64,000 nt of DNA. Source: Spirochaetales bacterium (GTDB taxonomy: Bacteria > Spirochaetota > Spirochaetia > SZUA-6 > JAFGRV01). The stretch spans positions 58,606-122,605 of the forward strand of contig JAFGHO010000093.1 of the NCBI GenBank assembly GCA_016930085.1. The letters run 5' to 3'. The position numbers and the translations under genes are program-made. Shown one piece after another: positions 1 through 8,311 of this stretch. Position 1 is the stretch's first letter. Each line of letters opens with the position of its first letter. The notes below the pieces were generated by a model. The model ran no database searches, was not told where the DNA came from, and saw only the letters and a program-made list of their open reading frames with translations.

Positions 1-92
1 ACAAATTATATACGTTTACGATCGCTTTTTTAAATAACAATAAAGCGTGCCGGACTTTTTCACCTTTTGTTCCATGAGAGGAGGAGCATTAT

Positions 93-1307
93 ATGAAACG
101 AAATATTTTGGGTATCACGGTATTATGCTTTGGCTTATTATTTCTGGGATGCGGAACAACTCCGCAGGAACCTGAACCGACCGCCGAACCGGAAGCCGAA
201 CCGACTCCGGCAAACCTCGGGGCCGCCAAATTCGACACGAGCGCGATCTCTGCGTCAATCCGGGCGATTTCACCGGGCTTTTCTCCCAATGGAGACGGGG
301 TTGTCGATACCATCGAATTTGAAATCGCAGCGAGTCAGACGGATAAATTACAATCATGGAAGGTTGAAATGACGCATTCCGCAAGGGGTGCACAGAAAAC
401 CTTTTCCGGCAACGGAGCGCCGCCCGAATCCCTGCTCTGGGACGGCAAAAAGAACGGCGGTCTTGCCGATGAAGGCGTTTACACGGGCGTGCTTACCCTC
501 AATTACATAAACGGGAACAAACCTGTTTCTGAGAATTCGGGAAAATTCACCCTCGACAATACACCGCCGCAGCCCCGGATCGAGGCAAATCCCCTCCCTT
601 TTTCACCGGACGGTGACGGCCGGAACGATATGCTTACCATATCCTTTTCCTCCGATGATATAAGCGGAACCGAAAGCTGGAAGATCGAAATATATAATGA
701 AGAGAATGAATTGTTTAAAACCTTTACCGGCATGGCAATCCCTTCAGGCGGTGTCACCTGGGACGGGATCGGTGACGACAGTACGATCGTCGATATCGCG
801 ACGGATTACCGGGCAAAGATAACCATGACGGACGCGTGCAACAATACGGGAAGCTCAGAGACAAAGATTCCCGTGGATGTCCTCCTTGAAAGGACAAAAG
901 ACGGGCGATACCGGATAAAGATATGGGCCGTCGTATTCAACGCCTATGAAGCTGATTACTCGAGGGTCGACAGCGATAAAGTCAAAATGAACAAAAAAAC
1001 CATCAGGACAATCACCCGACTCCTGAAGCGGTATCCGGATTACAGACTTCAGATCGAAGGCCACGCCCTCATGCCTAAATCAAAAATAAACGATAAAAAG
1101 GCGGCCGAAGCCGAGAACACCAATGTGCTCATCCCCCTGACAAAGAAACGGGCGGAAGCGATAAAAAAAGAGCTTGTCGATGAGGGCTGTGATCCGTCAA
1201 AAATTGAAACCATTGGTCATGGGGCAACCTATCCCCTCGTTCCCCATAACGATATGGTCAACAGGTGGAAAAACAGGCGCGTCGAGTTTTATCTCGTAAG
1301 GGATTGA
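93..1307 (+). CDS. FlgD-Ig / OmpA-domain lipoprotein
   Basis: A predicted outer-membrane or periplasmic lipoprotein of 404 residues. The N-terminus has a short basic stretch, a hydrophobic core and a Cys at position 20 (FLGC), which fits a loose spirochaetal lipobox. Two FlgD-type Ig-like repeats follow, marked by SPNGDG near residue 66 and SPDGDG near 170, each with a 'WDG' strand. Residues about 300-404 resemble the OmpA peptidoglycan-binding fold ([24 protein letters not shown]). A GAGGAGG ribosome site lies just before the ATG. The protein is a short paralogue of the C-terminal half of the 1343-residue protein at 14982-19013. A role in anchoring surface structures to peptidoglycan is inferred. 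Domain calls are firm; the function is not. Confidence 0.85.
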   Translation: MKRNILGITVLCFGLLFLGCGTTPQEPEPTAEPEAEPTPANLGAAKFDTSAISASIRAISPGFSPNGDGVVDTIEFEIAASQTDKLQSWKVEMTHSARGAQKTFSGNGAPPESLLWDGKKNGGLADEGVYTGVLTLNYINGNKPVSENSGKFTLDNTPPQPRIEANPLPFSPDGDGRNDMLTISFSSDDISGTESWKIEIYNEENELFKTFTGMAIPSGGVTWDGIGDDSTIVDIATDYRAKITMTDACNNTGSSETKIPVDVLLERTKDGRYRIKIWAVVFNAYEADYSRVDSDKVKMNKKTIRTITRLLKRYPDYRLQIEGHALMPKSKINDKKAAEAENTNVLIPLTKKRAEAIKKELVDEGCDPSKIETIGHGATYPLVPHNDMVNRWKNRRVEFYLVRD

Positions 1308-1345
1308 CAATACATCGATATATAAAAAGGGGGAGGAGAATAGTG

Positions 1346-3061
1346 ATGGGAAACGAGGAGACGAATATTCAGGGAGAAGAAAGATCTCTGGATTTTATTC
1401 GTGCAATAATTGCCGAGGACATAAAAAACAACAAGAACGGGGGAAGGGTTCATACGCGGTTTCCCCCGGAACCGAACGGATACCTCCATATCGGCCACGC
1501 CAAAGCGATCTGTATCAATTTTGAGATCGCCCTGGATTATAGCGGTCTATGCAATCTTCGATTCGACGATACAAATCCCGAAAAAGAGGAGGTTGAATAC
1601 ATTGAGTCGATACGTGAGGACATACGGTGGCTCGGTTTCGACTGGGAAGACCGGGAATATTTCGCATCGGACTATTTCGAAGCGCTTTACGAGTACGCGG
1701 TTGCCCTGATTAAAAAGGGAAAGGCATATGTCGATAATCTGAGTCCCGATGAAATACGTGCATATCGGGGAACACTCACCGAACCGGGGGAAAACAGTCC
1801 CTACCGTGACCGCAGCGTCGAAGAAAACCTTTCCCTCTTCCAAAAAATGAAAAACGGGGAATTCGATGAAGGCGCCTGCGTTCTTCGCGCCAAAATCGAT
1901 ATGGCCCATCCGAATCTCAATATGCGCGATCCCACGATATACAGGATCAAAAAAGCGCATCACCATCGAACAGAAGATATATGGTGTATTTATCCGATGT
2001 ACGATTTCACCCACTGCCTTTCGGATTCGATCGAGGGCATCACCCATTCGCTCTGTTCGCTTGAATTCGAGGACCACCGGCCGCTTTACGACTGGTTTCT
2101 GGACGAACTCGATGTCGAATGCCACCCGCAGCAGATCGAGTTTTCCCGGCTCAATCTCACCTATACGGTCATGAGCAAACGCAGGCTTTTGGAACTCGTG
2201 CAGAAGGGATATGTGTCCGGATGGGACGATCCGCGGATGCCGACGCTTTCAGGACTCAGACGCCGCGGCTATACACCCGCGGCGATACGGGCATTTATTG
2301 CCCGTGCCGGTATTTCCAAAACCCTGAGTACTGCCGATATCGCCATGCTCGAATACTATATCCGGGAAGAGTTGAACAAACACGCCCCGCGGGTGATGGC
2401 GGTCCTGAAGCCCCTGCGGGTCGTTATCGACAATTACCCCGAAGACAAAGTCGATTGGTTCGATGCCGACAACAACCCTGAAGACGAAAGCATGGGAACG
2501 AGGCAAATACCCTTTTCCCGTGTCATTTACATCGAACAGGACGATTTCCTCGAGAATCCGCCGAAGAAATTCTTCAGGCTGTCTCCGGGAAAAGAAATCA
2601 GACTCAAACATGCCTACTATATCACATGTATCGACGTGGTTAAGGATAAAAAAACCGGAGACATCATCGAACTGCACTGCACTTATGATCCCGAATCCCG
2701 CGGCGGATGGACGTCCGACGGAAGAAAGGTCCTCGGCACCTCACATTGGGTGTCGGCGGCCCATGCGATACGTGCCGAAGTGCGGATGTATGACCGGCTT
2801 TTTACAAAGGAGAACCCCCTCGATATAGAAGAAGGAGATGATTGGACGGTCAATATCAACAAGGAATCACTCGATGTGATAATGGATTGTATGATCGAAC
2901 CCGGATGCGCGGAAACTCAGCCGGGACAGACATTCCAGTTTTTACGCCAGGGGTATTTTTGCGTCGATCCCGATTCCTCCCCAGGCCATCCCGTCTTCAA
3001 TATGACGGTAAACCTCAAGGATTCGTGGGCGAAAATACAGCGTTCCATGACGAAAAAATAA
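1346..3061 (+). CDS. glnS: glutaminyl-tRNA synthetase
   Basis: Charges tRNA-Gln with glutamine in the cytoplasm (class I aminoacyl-tRNA synthetase). The HIGH motif is at residues 48-51 within [12 protein letters not shown], and the GlnRS form of the KMSKS loop (VMSKR) is at about 275-279. The C-terminal half is the two-barrel anticodon-binding region, and 571 residues is close to the usual bacterial length. An open frame extends upstream to 1265, but the ATG at 1346 is chosen because GGAGGAG sits 7 bases before it and the extension overlaps the preceding gene. It could be co-transcribed with the lipoprotein gene 38 bases upstream. Confidence 0.96.
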   Translation: MGNEETNIQGEERSLDFIRAIIAEDIKNNKNGGRVHTRFPPEPNGYLHIGHAKAICINFEIALDYSGLCNLRFDDTNPEKEEVEYIESIREDIRWLGFDWEDREYFASDYFEALYEYAVALIKKGKAYVDNLSPDEIRAYRGTLTEPGENSPYRDRSVEENLSLFQKMKNGEFDEGACVLRAKIDMAHPNLNMRDPTIYRIKKAHHHRTEDIWCIYPMYDFTHCLSDSIEGITHSLCSLEFEDHRPLYDWFLDELDVECHPQQIEFSRLNLTYTVMSKRRLLELVQKGYVSGWDDPRMPTLSGLRRRGYTPAAIRAFIARAGISKTLSTADIAMLEYYIREELNKHAPRVMAVLKPLRVVIDNYPEDKVDWFDADNNPEDESMGTRQIPFSRVIYIEQDDFLENPPKKFFRLSPGKEIRLKHAYYITCIDVVKDKKTGDIIELHCTYDPESRGGWTSDGRKVLGTSHWVSAAHAIRAEVRMYDRLFTKENPLDIEEGDDWTVNINKESLDVIMDCMIEPGCAETQPGQTFQFLRQGYFCVDPDSSPGHPVFNMTVNLKDSWAKIQRSMTKK

Positions 3062-3132
3062 ATACGGCGATGATACGGCGCGCCGGTAAAAGGCACCACG
3101 CCGGGGGCGAACGCCTTCATTAGGTATTACGG

Positions 3133-3444
3133 CTAATATTCGACACCGAATGTTCTGTATGTGCCGGAATAGGGTATGGGGTGTGAATCGACTCTGTCGA
3201 CCCGGGAACCGGTGGGCCCCTTTTTGAGCCAGGAAAGCAGGCGACGGAGATGTTCGACATCCCCTTCCGCGACAACCTCGACACTCCCGTCGTCCATATT
3301 TCTTGCATACCCGCAAAGAAACAGCCCCCTCCCCTGCATTATGGTGGAATATCTGAATCCCACGCCCTGCACCCGGCCGTATATACGGGCATACAATCCC
3401 TTGTTATTTGAAATATCCTGTTTTTTGCTTCTTTTCTCTTCCAT
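3133..3444 (-). CDS. acyP: acylphosphatase
   Basis: A small cytoplasmic enzyme hydrolysing acyl phosphates. The signature GRVQGVGFR is present with its catalytic Arg, followed by the Asn-containing segment GYARNMDDGSVEV, both hallmarks of the family. The first in-frame ATG is at 3459, but it falls directly on a candidate -10 box (promoter at 3460-3487), so the ATG at 3444 is preferred; even then the leader would be very short. The gene faces glnS tail to tail and has no operon partner. The N-terminal extension of about 20 residues is lysine-rich and not part of the fold. Confidence 0.92.
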   Translation of the reverse strand: MEEKRSKKQDISNNKGLYARIYGRVQGVGFRYSTIMQGRGLFLCGYARNMDDGSVEVVAEGDVEHLRRLLSWLKKGPTGSRVDRVDSHPIPYSGTYRTFGVEY

Positions 3445-3459
3445 GATAATATTTATCAT

Positions 3460-3487
3460 TGTATAGTATTTGTTTGAGCATTGTCAA
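3460..3487 (-). promoter_or_regulatory. candidate sigma70-type promoter of the acylphosphatase gene
   Basis: On the minus strand TTGACA and TATACA are separated by 16 bases. The -10 box abuts the longer possible start codon, which argues for the downstream ATG at 3444 and a nearly leaderless transcript. This is based on sequence match only. Confidence 0.5.
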
Positions 3488-3545
3488 TGACGGAAAACCG
3501 CAGGACGCAAATACCGGTATTGAAAAAAAAACGCAAGGGATTTCC

Positions 3546-4205
3546 ATGTCGTTCAGAGACGCAATCGACGATTACCGTTTTCTCAGAAACAGACAGTATC
3601 CGCCAAAAGCACTCCTGAAGCTCGTCGGAGACAGATACCGATTGACGAGGCTGCAGAGAAACTGTTTGTTCAGGGGAGTCATTCAGGATGAGGTGGCCGC
3701 GACACGAAAAAAGAAAATGATCCGGCATGAAGCGGTAAAAGCACGTCCTTTAGGTATTGACTGGTATAACGTCCTCATCACGATCGAAAGTTATTTAAAG
3801 GGTTTTCCGGTTTTTATTTCGGACGACGGTGTGGTGAGGGATTCTTCCGGAATTCACGGCAGCTATCGTCCAACGAAAATAACGGAGCGCGCCATCAGCG
3901 AAATTTTCAGCGTTTTTACGGTCCTGTTACCCGGACGACTCGATCTCTATATCGATGCCCCTGTTTCACACTCGGGAGAAATGGCCCGCGATTTGCGCGG
4001 GTATTGCAAGGCGCGGTTTCATTTCCCGATTTCCATCGAAGTGGTACCGTCCGCGGATTATCCGCTGAAAAATTATACGGGTATTGTCATTTCATCGGAT
4101 TCGATTGTCCTGGATCACGCCGAATCGGTCTTCGATCTCGTACGCCACGTGCTTGCGACGCGCTTCGAATTTACTCCTCCCGGACTCGATCGACTCGTTA
4201 TATGA
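3546..4205 (+). CDS. DUF434 domain protein
   Basis: A soluble 219-residue protein of unknown function that I recognise as the DUF434 family (often paired with a PIN-like C-terminal half). The N-terminal third (FRDAIDDYRFLRNRQYPPKA, then VGDRYRLTRLQRNCLFRG) is the conserved block. The middle contains GIDWYNVLITIESYL and a conserved DDG..RD segment, and the C-terminal half alternates strands and acidic residues (DLYIDAPVSHSG, GIVISSDSIVLD). The open frame extends upstream to 3459. ATG 3546 is chosen for the AAGGGA site five bases before it and because the family starts here. No enzymatic activity is known to me. Confidence 0.8.
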   Translation: MSFRDAIDDYRFLRNRQYPPKALLKLVGDRYRLTRLQRNCLFRGVIQDEVAATRKKKMIRHEAVKARPLGIDWYNVLITIESYLKGFPVFISDDGVVRDSSGIHGSYRPTKITERAISEIFSVFTVLLPGRLDLYIDAPVSHSGEMARDLRGYCKARFHFPISIEVVPSADYPLKNYTGIVISSDSIVLDHAESVFDLVRHVLATRFEFTPPGLDRLVI

Positions 4206-4249
4206 ACACGAGATATCGATACGCCGTTCACAAGCGAGGATCGCGCCCT

Positions 4250-4273
4250 TCGAAAACGGTTATCCGTTTTCGA
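4250..4273. terminator. bidirectional hairpin between convergent genes
   Basis: TCGAAAACGG and CCGTTTTCGA form a perfect 10-bp stem with a TTAT loop between the convergent DUF434 and carboxyltransferase genes. The A/T-rich stem base may act as the tract in both directions. Confidence 0.55.
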
Positions 4274-4293
4274 GAACCCGGTACGTACGGCCG

Positions 4294-6282
4294 CTATTCC
4301 TTTTCGATAACGGCGAGTACCGCGCCCTTTGCCACGGAATCCCCTGCCGAATGAGATATTTCCTTGACGACCCCGTTGCAGGGAGCGTCAATGTTGTTGT
4401 TCATCTTCATTGCTTCGATGACGAGGATCGTCTCTCCGGCCTTTACCTTGTCACCCACCCCTTTCTGGTAATCGACGATCATACCGGGCATCGGTGCCGT
4501 AACGACCGCACCTCCTTCAGCCACGGCGATCGCAACAGGTGTTTCAACCGGTTTTGATGCCTGCTTAACCGCCCCGGCGGATTTTTCAGCGGGTTTCTGA
4601 TAGGTCGCCTTTATGGGAGGAGTGACGGATGCCTGCACATCCCCCTGTTCGTTTACTTCGACCTTGAAATATTCTCCGTCGACGAATACGTCGAACGCCC
4701 TGATATGTTCCGGTTTCTGGGGAACTTCCTTTTTGGGTTTTTCCGCAAGCTCACCGGCGAGTGCCTTTTCGATAAGCTCGTTTTCCTTTTTGACATCTTC
4801 GAGTGTTTTTGGTTTTACTTCGGGCGGTATTTCCTCGAGACCGTATTTCCATTTTAAAAACCGTTTACCCGTTACCGGGAAAAGCGCGCATACGAGCACA
4901 TCGTCCATATCCTTTGCGAGATCCTTGACGTCTTCCTTCACCTTCCCGAGTTCCGGTTCGAGAATCTCCCCGGGCCTGCATGTTATCGGTTTATTGCCGC
5001 GCGGATAATCTTTCAGGGCTTTCTCCATTACTTCGGGATTTATCGGTACCGGGGTTTTCCCGTATAGCCCGAAACAAAGATCCTTTACCTGTTCGGTGAT
5101 TTTTGAGTACCGATCGCCGTCCTTGTCGAAAAGAACATTGTTGACTGTCTGAATACCGACAATCTGGCTTGTCGGGGTGACGAGGGGCACCTGCCCCAGA
5201 TCCTTCCTTACTCTGGGGAGTTCTTCGAACACGTCGTGCAGCCGATCGAGTTCTCCCATCTGTTTCAGCTGATTCACGAGATTGGAAAGCATTCCTCCCG
5301 GTGTTTGATGAAGCAGGACATTGATATCGATGACCGAAAGCCTCGTGGAATCGAGAAAATGTCTGTACTTGGGAACCAGTCCCTCGATTTCCTTGTCGAT
5401 CTCGGCAAGTTGTTCGATATCGAACCCCGTATCGCGGTTCGTGCCCAGAAGCGATACCACGATCGGTTCGATCGCGGGATGGGATGTCCGGTAGGCGTAC
5501 GGCGCCATACAGGTATCGACGATGTCGACACCGGCCTCGATCGCCTTCTGGAGGGCGAGATCGCCCATACCCGAGGTGAAATGAGTATGGAGTTGAATGG
5601 GTATTTTCACTTCTTCCTTCAATGTCCTGATAAGGTTGTAGGCATCATACGGTGCGATAAGTCCGGCCATATCCTTGATGCAGATCGAATCCGCGCCCAT
5701 ATCCTGAAGTTGCTTTGCCTTCTTTACATAATAATCGAGATTATAGACATCCCCGCCCATCCGCTGTTCGGTAAGGGAATAGCAGATCGATCCCTGGAAA
5801 TGTTTTTTATTTTTTTGTATCACCTTGACGGCCGTCGAGAAATTCCTGAAATCGTTCAACGCATCGAAAACCCGGAAAATGTCGATTCCGTTGTCACACG
5901 CACGCCCGACGAATGCTTCAACGACATCGTCGGCATAATTCCTGTACCCGACGAGATTCTGGCCGCGAAGAAGCATGGACAGCGGGGTATTGACCAGATA
6001 ACGTTTGAGGACACGGATTCTCTCCCAGGGATCTTCACCCAGATAGCGGTGTGCGGCGTCAAAGGTCGCGCCGCCCCATACTTCCATCGAATAAAATCCC
6101 ACATTATCCATTGATTCCGCGATATGAATCATATCCTCCGTCCGTCCGCGCGTGGCGAAAATAGACTGGTGTCCGTCCCGGAAGGTAAGATCCTGTATTT
6201 TAACAGGATTCGCGGCTTTCGGCCTTTTTTTCCCATACTGCATACCGGTAAGTTCAACCTTTCCATGATTATCCGGCTTCAT
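4294..6282 (-). CDS. pyruvate/oxaloacetate carboxyltransferase with fused biotin carrier domain
   Basis: Transfers a carboxyl group between biotin and pyruvate/oxaloacetate. Residues about 25-300 form the HMGL-like TIM barrel (LTFRDGHQS, EVWGGATFD, MLLRGQN), matching the oxaloacetate decarboxylase alpha and transcarboxylase 5S families. Residues about 300-480 are the conserved carboxylase domain (QTPGGMLSNL, RVRKDLG). A Pro/Lys-rich linker leads to a biotinyl domain with EAMKM, the biotinylated Lys being about residue 626. The ATG at 6282 has AGGAGG upstream; an upstream ATG at 6297 lacks this. It is the last gene of a three-gene operon with an acyl-CoA carboxyltransferase, suggesting methylmalonyl-CoA:pyruvate transcarboxylase or a decarboxylase. 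No biotin carboxylase or membrane beta subunit is nearby. Confidence 0.93.
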   Translation of the reverse strand: MKPDNHGKVELTGMQYGKKRPKAANPVKIQDLTFRDGHQSIFATRGRTEDMIHIAESMDNVGFYSMEVWGGATFDAAHRYLGEDPWERIRVLKRYLVNTPLSMLLRGQNLVGYRNYADDVVEAFVGRACDNGIDIFRVFDALNDFRNFSTAVKVIQKNKKHFQGSICYSLTEQRMGGDVYNLDYYVKKAKQLQDMGADSICIKDMAGLIAPYDAYNLIRTLKEEVKIPIQLHTHFTSGMGDLALQKAIEAGVDIVDTCMAPYAYRTSHPAIEPIVVSLLGTNRDTGFDIEQLAEIDKEIEGLVPKYRHFLDSTRLSVIDINVLLHQTPGGMLSNLVNQLKQMGELDRLHDVFEELPRVRKDLGQVPLVTPTSQIVGIQTVNNVLFDKDGDRYSKITEQVKDLCFGLYGKTPVPINPEVMEKALKDYPRGNKPITCRPGEILEPELGKVKEDVKDLAKDMDDVLVCALFPVTGKRFLKWKYGLEEIPPEVKPKTLEDVKKENELIEKALAGELAEKPKKEVPQKPEHIRAFDVFVDGEYFKVEVNEQGDVQASVTPPIKATYQKPAEKSAGAVKQASKPVETPVAIAVAEGGAVVTAPMPGMIVDYQKGVGDKVKAGETILVIEAMKMNNNIDAPCNGVVKEISHSAGDSVAKGAVLAVIEKE

Positions 6283-6318
6283 CGGTAACCTCCTCATACT
6301 TGTTTTTGAAAACGACCC

Positions 6319-6510
6319 CTATATCCGTTTCAGGACGCGACGCTGAATCAGATTTCTCATATGCATCATCGACTGCCGCCCCTGAAGCTGCCAGGGACTC
6401 GGCATACGTGCTACGACCGGCGGCCTGATCTGCTGCTGGAGTTCCTCCTCCGCTTTTACATAATAGAGGACCGCGGCGATTGCCGCTTTCTTTTTAAGGT
6501 CTGAGTCCAT
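6319..6510 (-). CDS. small protein of the carboxyltransferase operon
   Basis: A 63-residue protein between the two carboxyltransferase genes, 8 bases after the upstream one and 36 before the next. It begins with a charged segment, then AAIAAVLYYVKAEEE, a short apolar helix like that at the N-terminus of small OadG/MmdD-type accessory subunits of decarboxylases, and ends with an Arg-rich tail. It lacks a convincing full transmembrane helix. Position and spacing make an accessory or assembly subunit the best guess. I cannot assign a family. Confidence 0.65.
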   Translation of the reverse strand: MDSDLKKKAAIAAVLYYVKAEEELQQQIRPPVVARMPSPWQLQGRQSMMHMRNLIQRRVLKRI

Positions 6511-6518
6511 GTTTCCTC

Positions 6519-8072
6519 CTATACAGGTATATTACCATGCTTTTTGGGCGGAAGTACTTCACTTTTGGTACTCATGATCTCCAATGCGTCAATAAGCCGG
6601 TAACGGGTATCACACGGCCTGATAACCGCGTCGATGTATCCCCGCGCGGCTGCTATATACGGATTATAGAGGAGTTCCTCGTATTCTTTGATTTTCTCTT
6701 TTCTTCGTTCATCCTGATTTGCCGCTTCCTTGATTTCGTTTCTGTATATGATATTGACGGCCCCTTCGGCGCCCATCACCGCTATTTCGGCGGAGGGCCA
6801 GGCAAATACCATGTCCGCGCCCAGGTGGCTCGAACTCATCGCGATATAGGCACCGCCGTAGCATTTTCTCGTAATCACCGTCAACTTCGGGACCGTCGCC
6901 TCCGAATAACTCCAGAGAAGTTTGGCGCCATGACGGATAACCCCCCCCCATTCCTGGTCCGTACCCGGAAGATATCCCGGAACGTCGACCATCGACAGAA
7001 GCGGTATGTTAAAACTGTCGCAAAACCGGATGAACCTGCTCGCCTTGTCGGATGCGTTGATATCGAGGCACCCTGCGAGGATTTTCGGCTGGTTGGCGAT
7101 TACGCCGATCACCCTCCCGTTGAGCCGGGCGAAACCGATAATGATGTTTTTCGCGTAATACCGGTGGGGTTCGAAGAATTCCCCGTTGTCGACAATCGTT
7201 CTGATGACATCCATCATGTCGTACGCCTGTTTGTTACTGTCCGGAATTATCTTGTCCAGGTTATGGCAAAGCCGCCGGGGATTATCCTTTGTATCGACGA
7301 CAGGAGGTTCTTCCAGGTTATTACTGGGAAGAAAGGTAAGCAGGTATTTGATCTGTGTTATCGTATCCTCATCATCCTCACAGGCAAACTGGGCGCACCC
7401 GCTTTTAATATTATGGGCCATGGCGCCGCCCAGATCTTCATGGGTCGTTTCCTCCCTGTTGACCGCGCGCACGACATCAGGTCCGGTAATATACATATAG
7501 CTCGTGTCCTTTACCATAAACACGAAATCCGTCATGGCCGGAGAATAAACGGCACCCCCGGCGCACGGCCCCATGATCGCCGAAATTTGGGGGATGACAC
7601 CGGAGGCGCGGGAGTTCCTGAAAAAAATGCTTCCATAGCCGTAGAGGGCGTCGACACCTTCCTGTATCCTCGCGCCGCCCGAATCATTGAATCCGACGAC
7701 AGGCACCCCTGCCTTGATCGCCAGATCCATTATTTTACATATTTTATGCGCGTGCATCTGGCCGAGGGAACCGCCCCTGGCCGTAAAATCCTGAAAATAC
7801 GCGAAAACCGGTCTTCCATTCACATAGCCGTGACCCGTTATGATCCCGTCGGAAGGGATTTCTTTCGTTTCCATGCCGAAATCCGTGCTTCTGTGCCTGA
7901 CAAGCATGTCGATTTCACGAAAGCTTCCCTTATCGAAAAAAAGCCGTATTCGTTCCCTGGCGGTGAGTTTTCCAAGGTGATGCTGCTTCTCGACCTGGGC
8001 ATCCCCGCCCATTTTTTGTATTTTGATCTGTTTTCGCCGTAACTGTCTTATTTTTTCTTCAACAATCCCCAT
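6519..8072 (-). CDS. acyl-CoA carboxyltransferase (MmdA/PccB-type)
   Basis: Cytoplasmic carboxyltransferase moving CO2 between biotin and an acyl-CoA, probably methylmalonyl/propionyl-CoA. At 517 residues it has the family's usual length and both crotonase-like halves: the N-terminal half with GKLTARERI, GSLGQMHAHKI and the oxyanion segment MGPCAGGAVYSPA, and the C-terminal half with DVPGYLPGTDQEWGG and RKCYGGAYIAM. GGAGG lies just upstream of the ATG. It is the first gene of the operon with the small protein and the pyruvate-type carboxyltransferase-biotin carrier, which matches the 12S/5S/1.3S make-up of transcarboxylase. A role in propionyl-CoA carboxylation remains possible if the biotin carboxylase is elsewhere. 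Confidence 0.94.
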   Translation of the reverse strand: MGIVEEKIRQLRRKQIKIQKMGGDAQVEKQHHLGKLTARERIRLFFDKGSFREIDMLVRHRSTDFGMETKEIPSDGIITGHGYVNGRPVFAYFQDFTARGGSLGQMHAHKICKIMDLAIKAGVPVVGFNDSGGARIQEGVDALYGYGSIFFRNSRASGVIPQISAIMGPCAGGAVYSPAMTDFVFMVKDTSYMYITGPDVVRAVNREETTHEDLGGAMAHNIKSGCAQFACEDDEDTITQIKYLLTFLPSNNLEEPPVVDTKDNPRRLCHNLDKIIPDSNKQAYDMMDVIRTIVDNGEFFEPHRYYAKNIIIGFARLNGRVIGVIANQPKILAGCLDINASDKASRFIRFCDSFNIPLLSMVDVPGYLPGTDQEWGGVIRHGAKLLWSYSEATVPKLTVITRKCYGGAYIAMSSSHLGADMVFAWPSAEIAVMGAEGAVNIIYRNEIKEAANQDERRKEKIKEYEELLYNPYIAAARGYIDAVIRPCDTRYRLIDALEIMSTKSEVLPPKKHGNIPV

Positions 8073-8235
8073 AATTCCTCCACGGAGGTGTAATTTTTAC
8101 CCTTAAAACCTGATATGGAAAAGGCGTTGAATAGATACCATATTATAATATTCATGTCAAGCATATGCAAGGGAGGAGAGAAAAGGAGGGGGCTTTTTTT
8201 GAAGAATGAGGAAAAAAGCCGGGTATTTGGCTTTA

Positions 8236-8272
8236 TTTTAAAAAAGGGCTGTCCGATTTTATCGGACAGCCC
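8236..8272 (-). terminator. rho-independent terminator of the Ig/NHL lipoprotein gene
   Basis: A perfect 12-bp stem (GGGCTGTCCGAT and its complement, loop of three) at 8246-8272. Reading on the minus strand it is followed by a T-rich tract, and it lies 40 bases after the stop codon of the gene at 8312-11845. Confidence 0.85.
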
Positions 8273-8311
8273 CATTATCTGCAAGGTATAGGTAAATCAT
8301 CCCGGATTACA

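Noticed and set aside
5236..6114. A 292-codon plus-strand frame opposite the biotin-carrier carboxyltransferase
   Set aside because: Antisense to a certain gene; composition typical of shadow frames.
6537..8042. A 501-codon plus-strand open frame opposite the acyl-CoA carboxyltransferase
   Set aside because: Its product is rich in Arg, His and Val with no family motif; the minus-strand gene is certain, so this is antisense reading.
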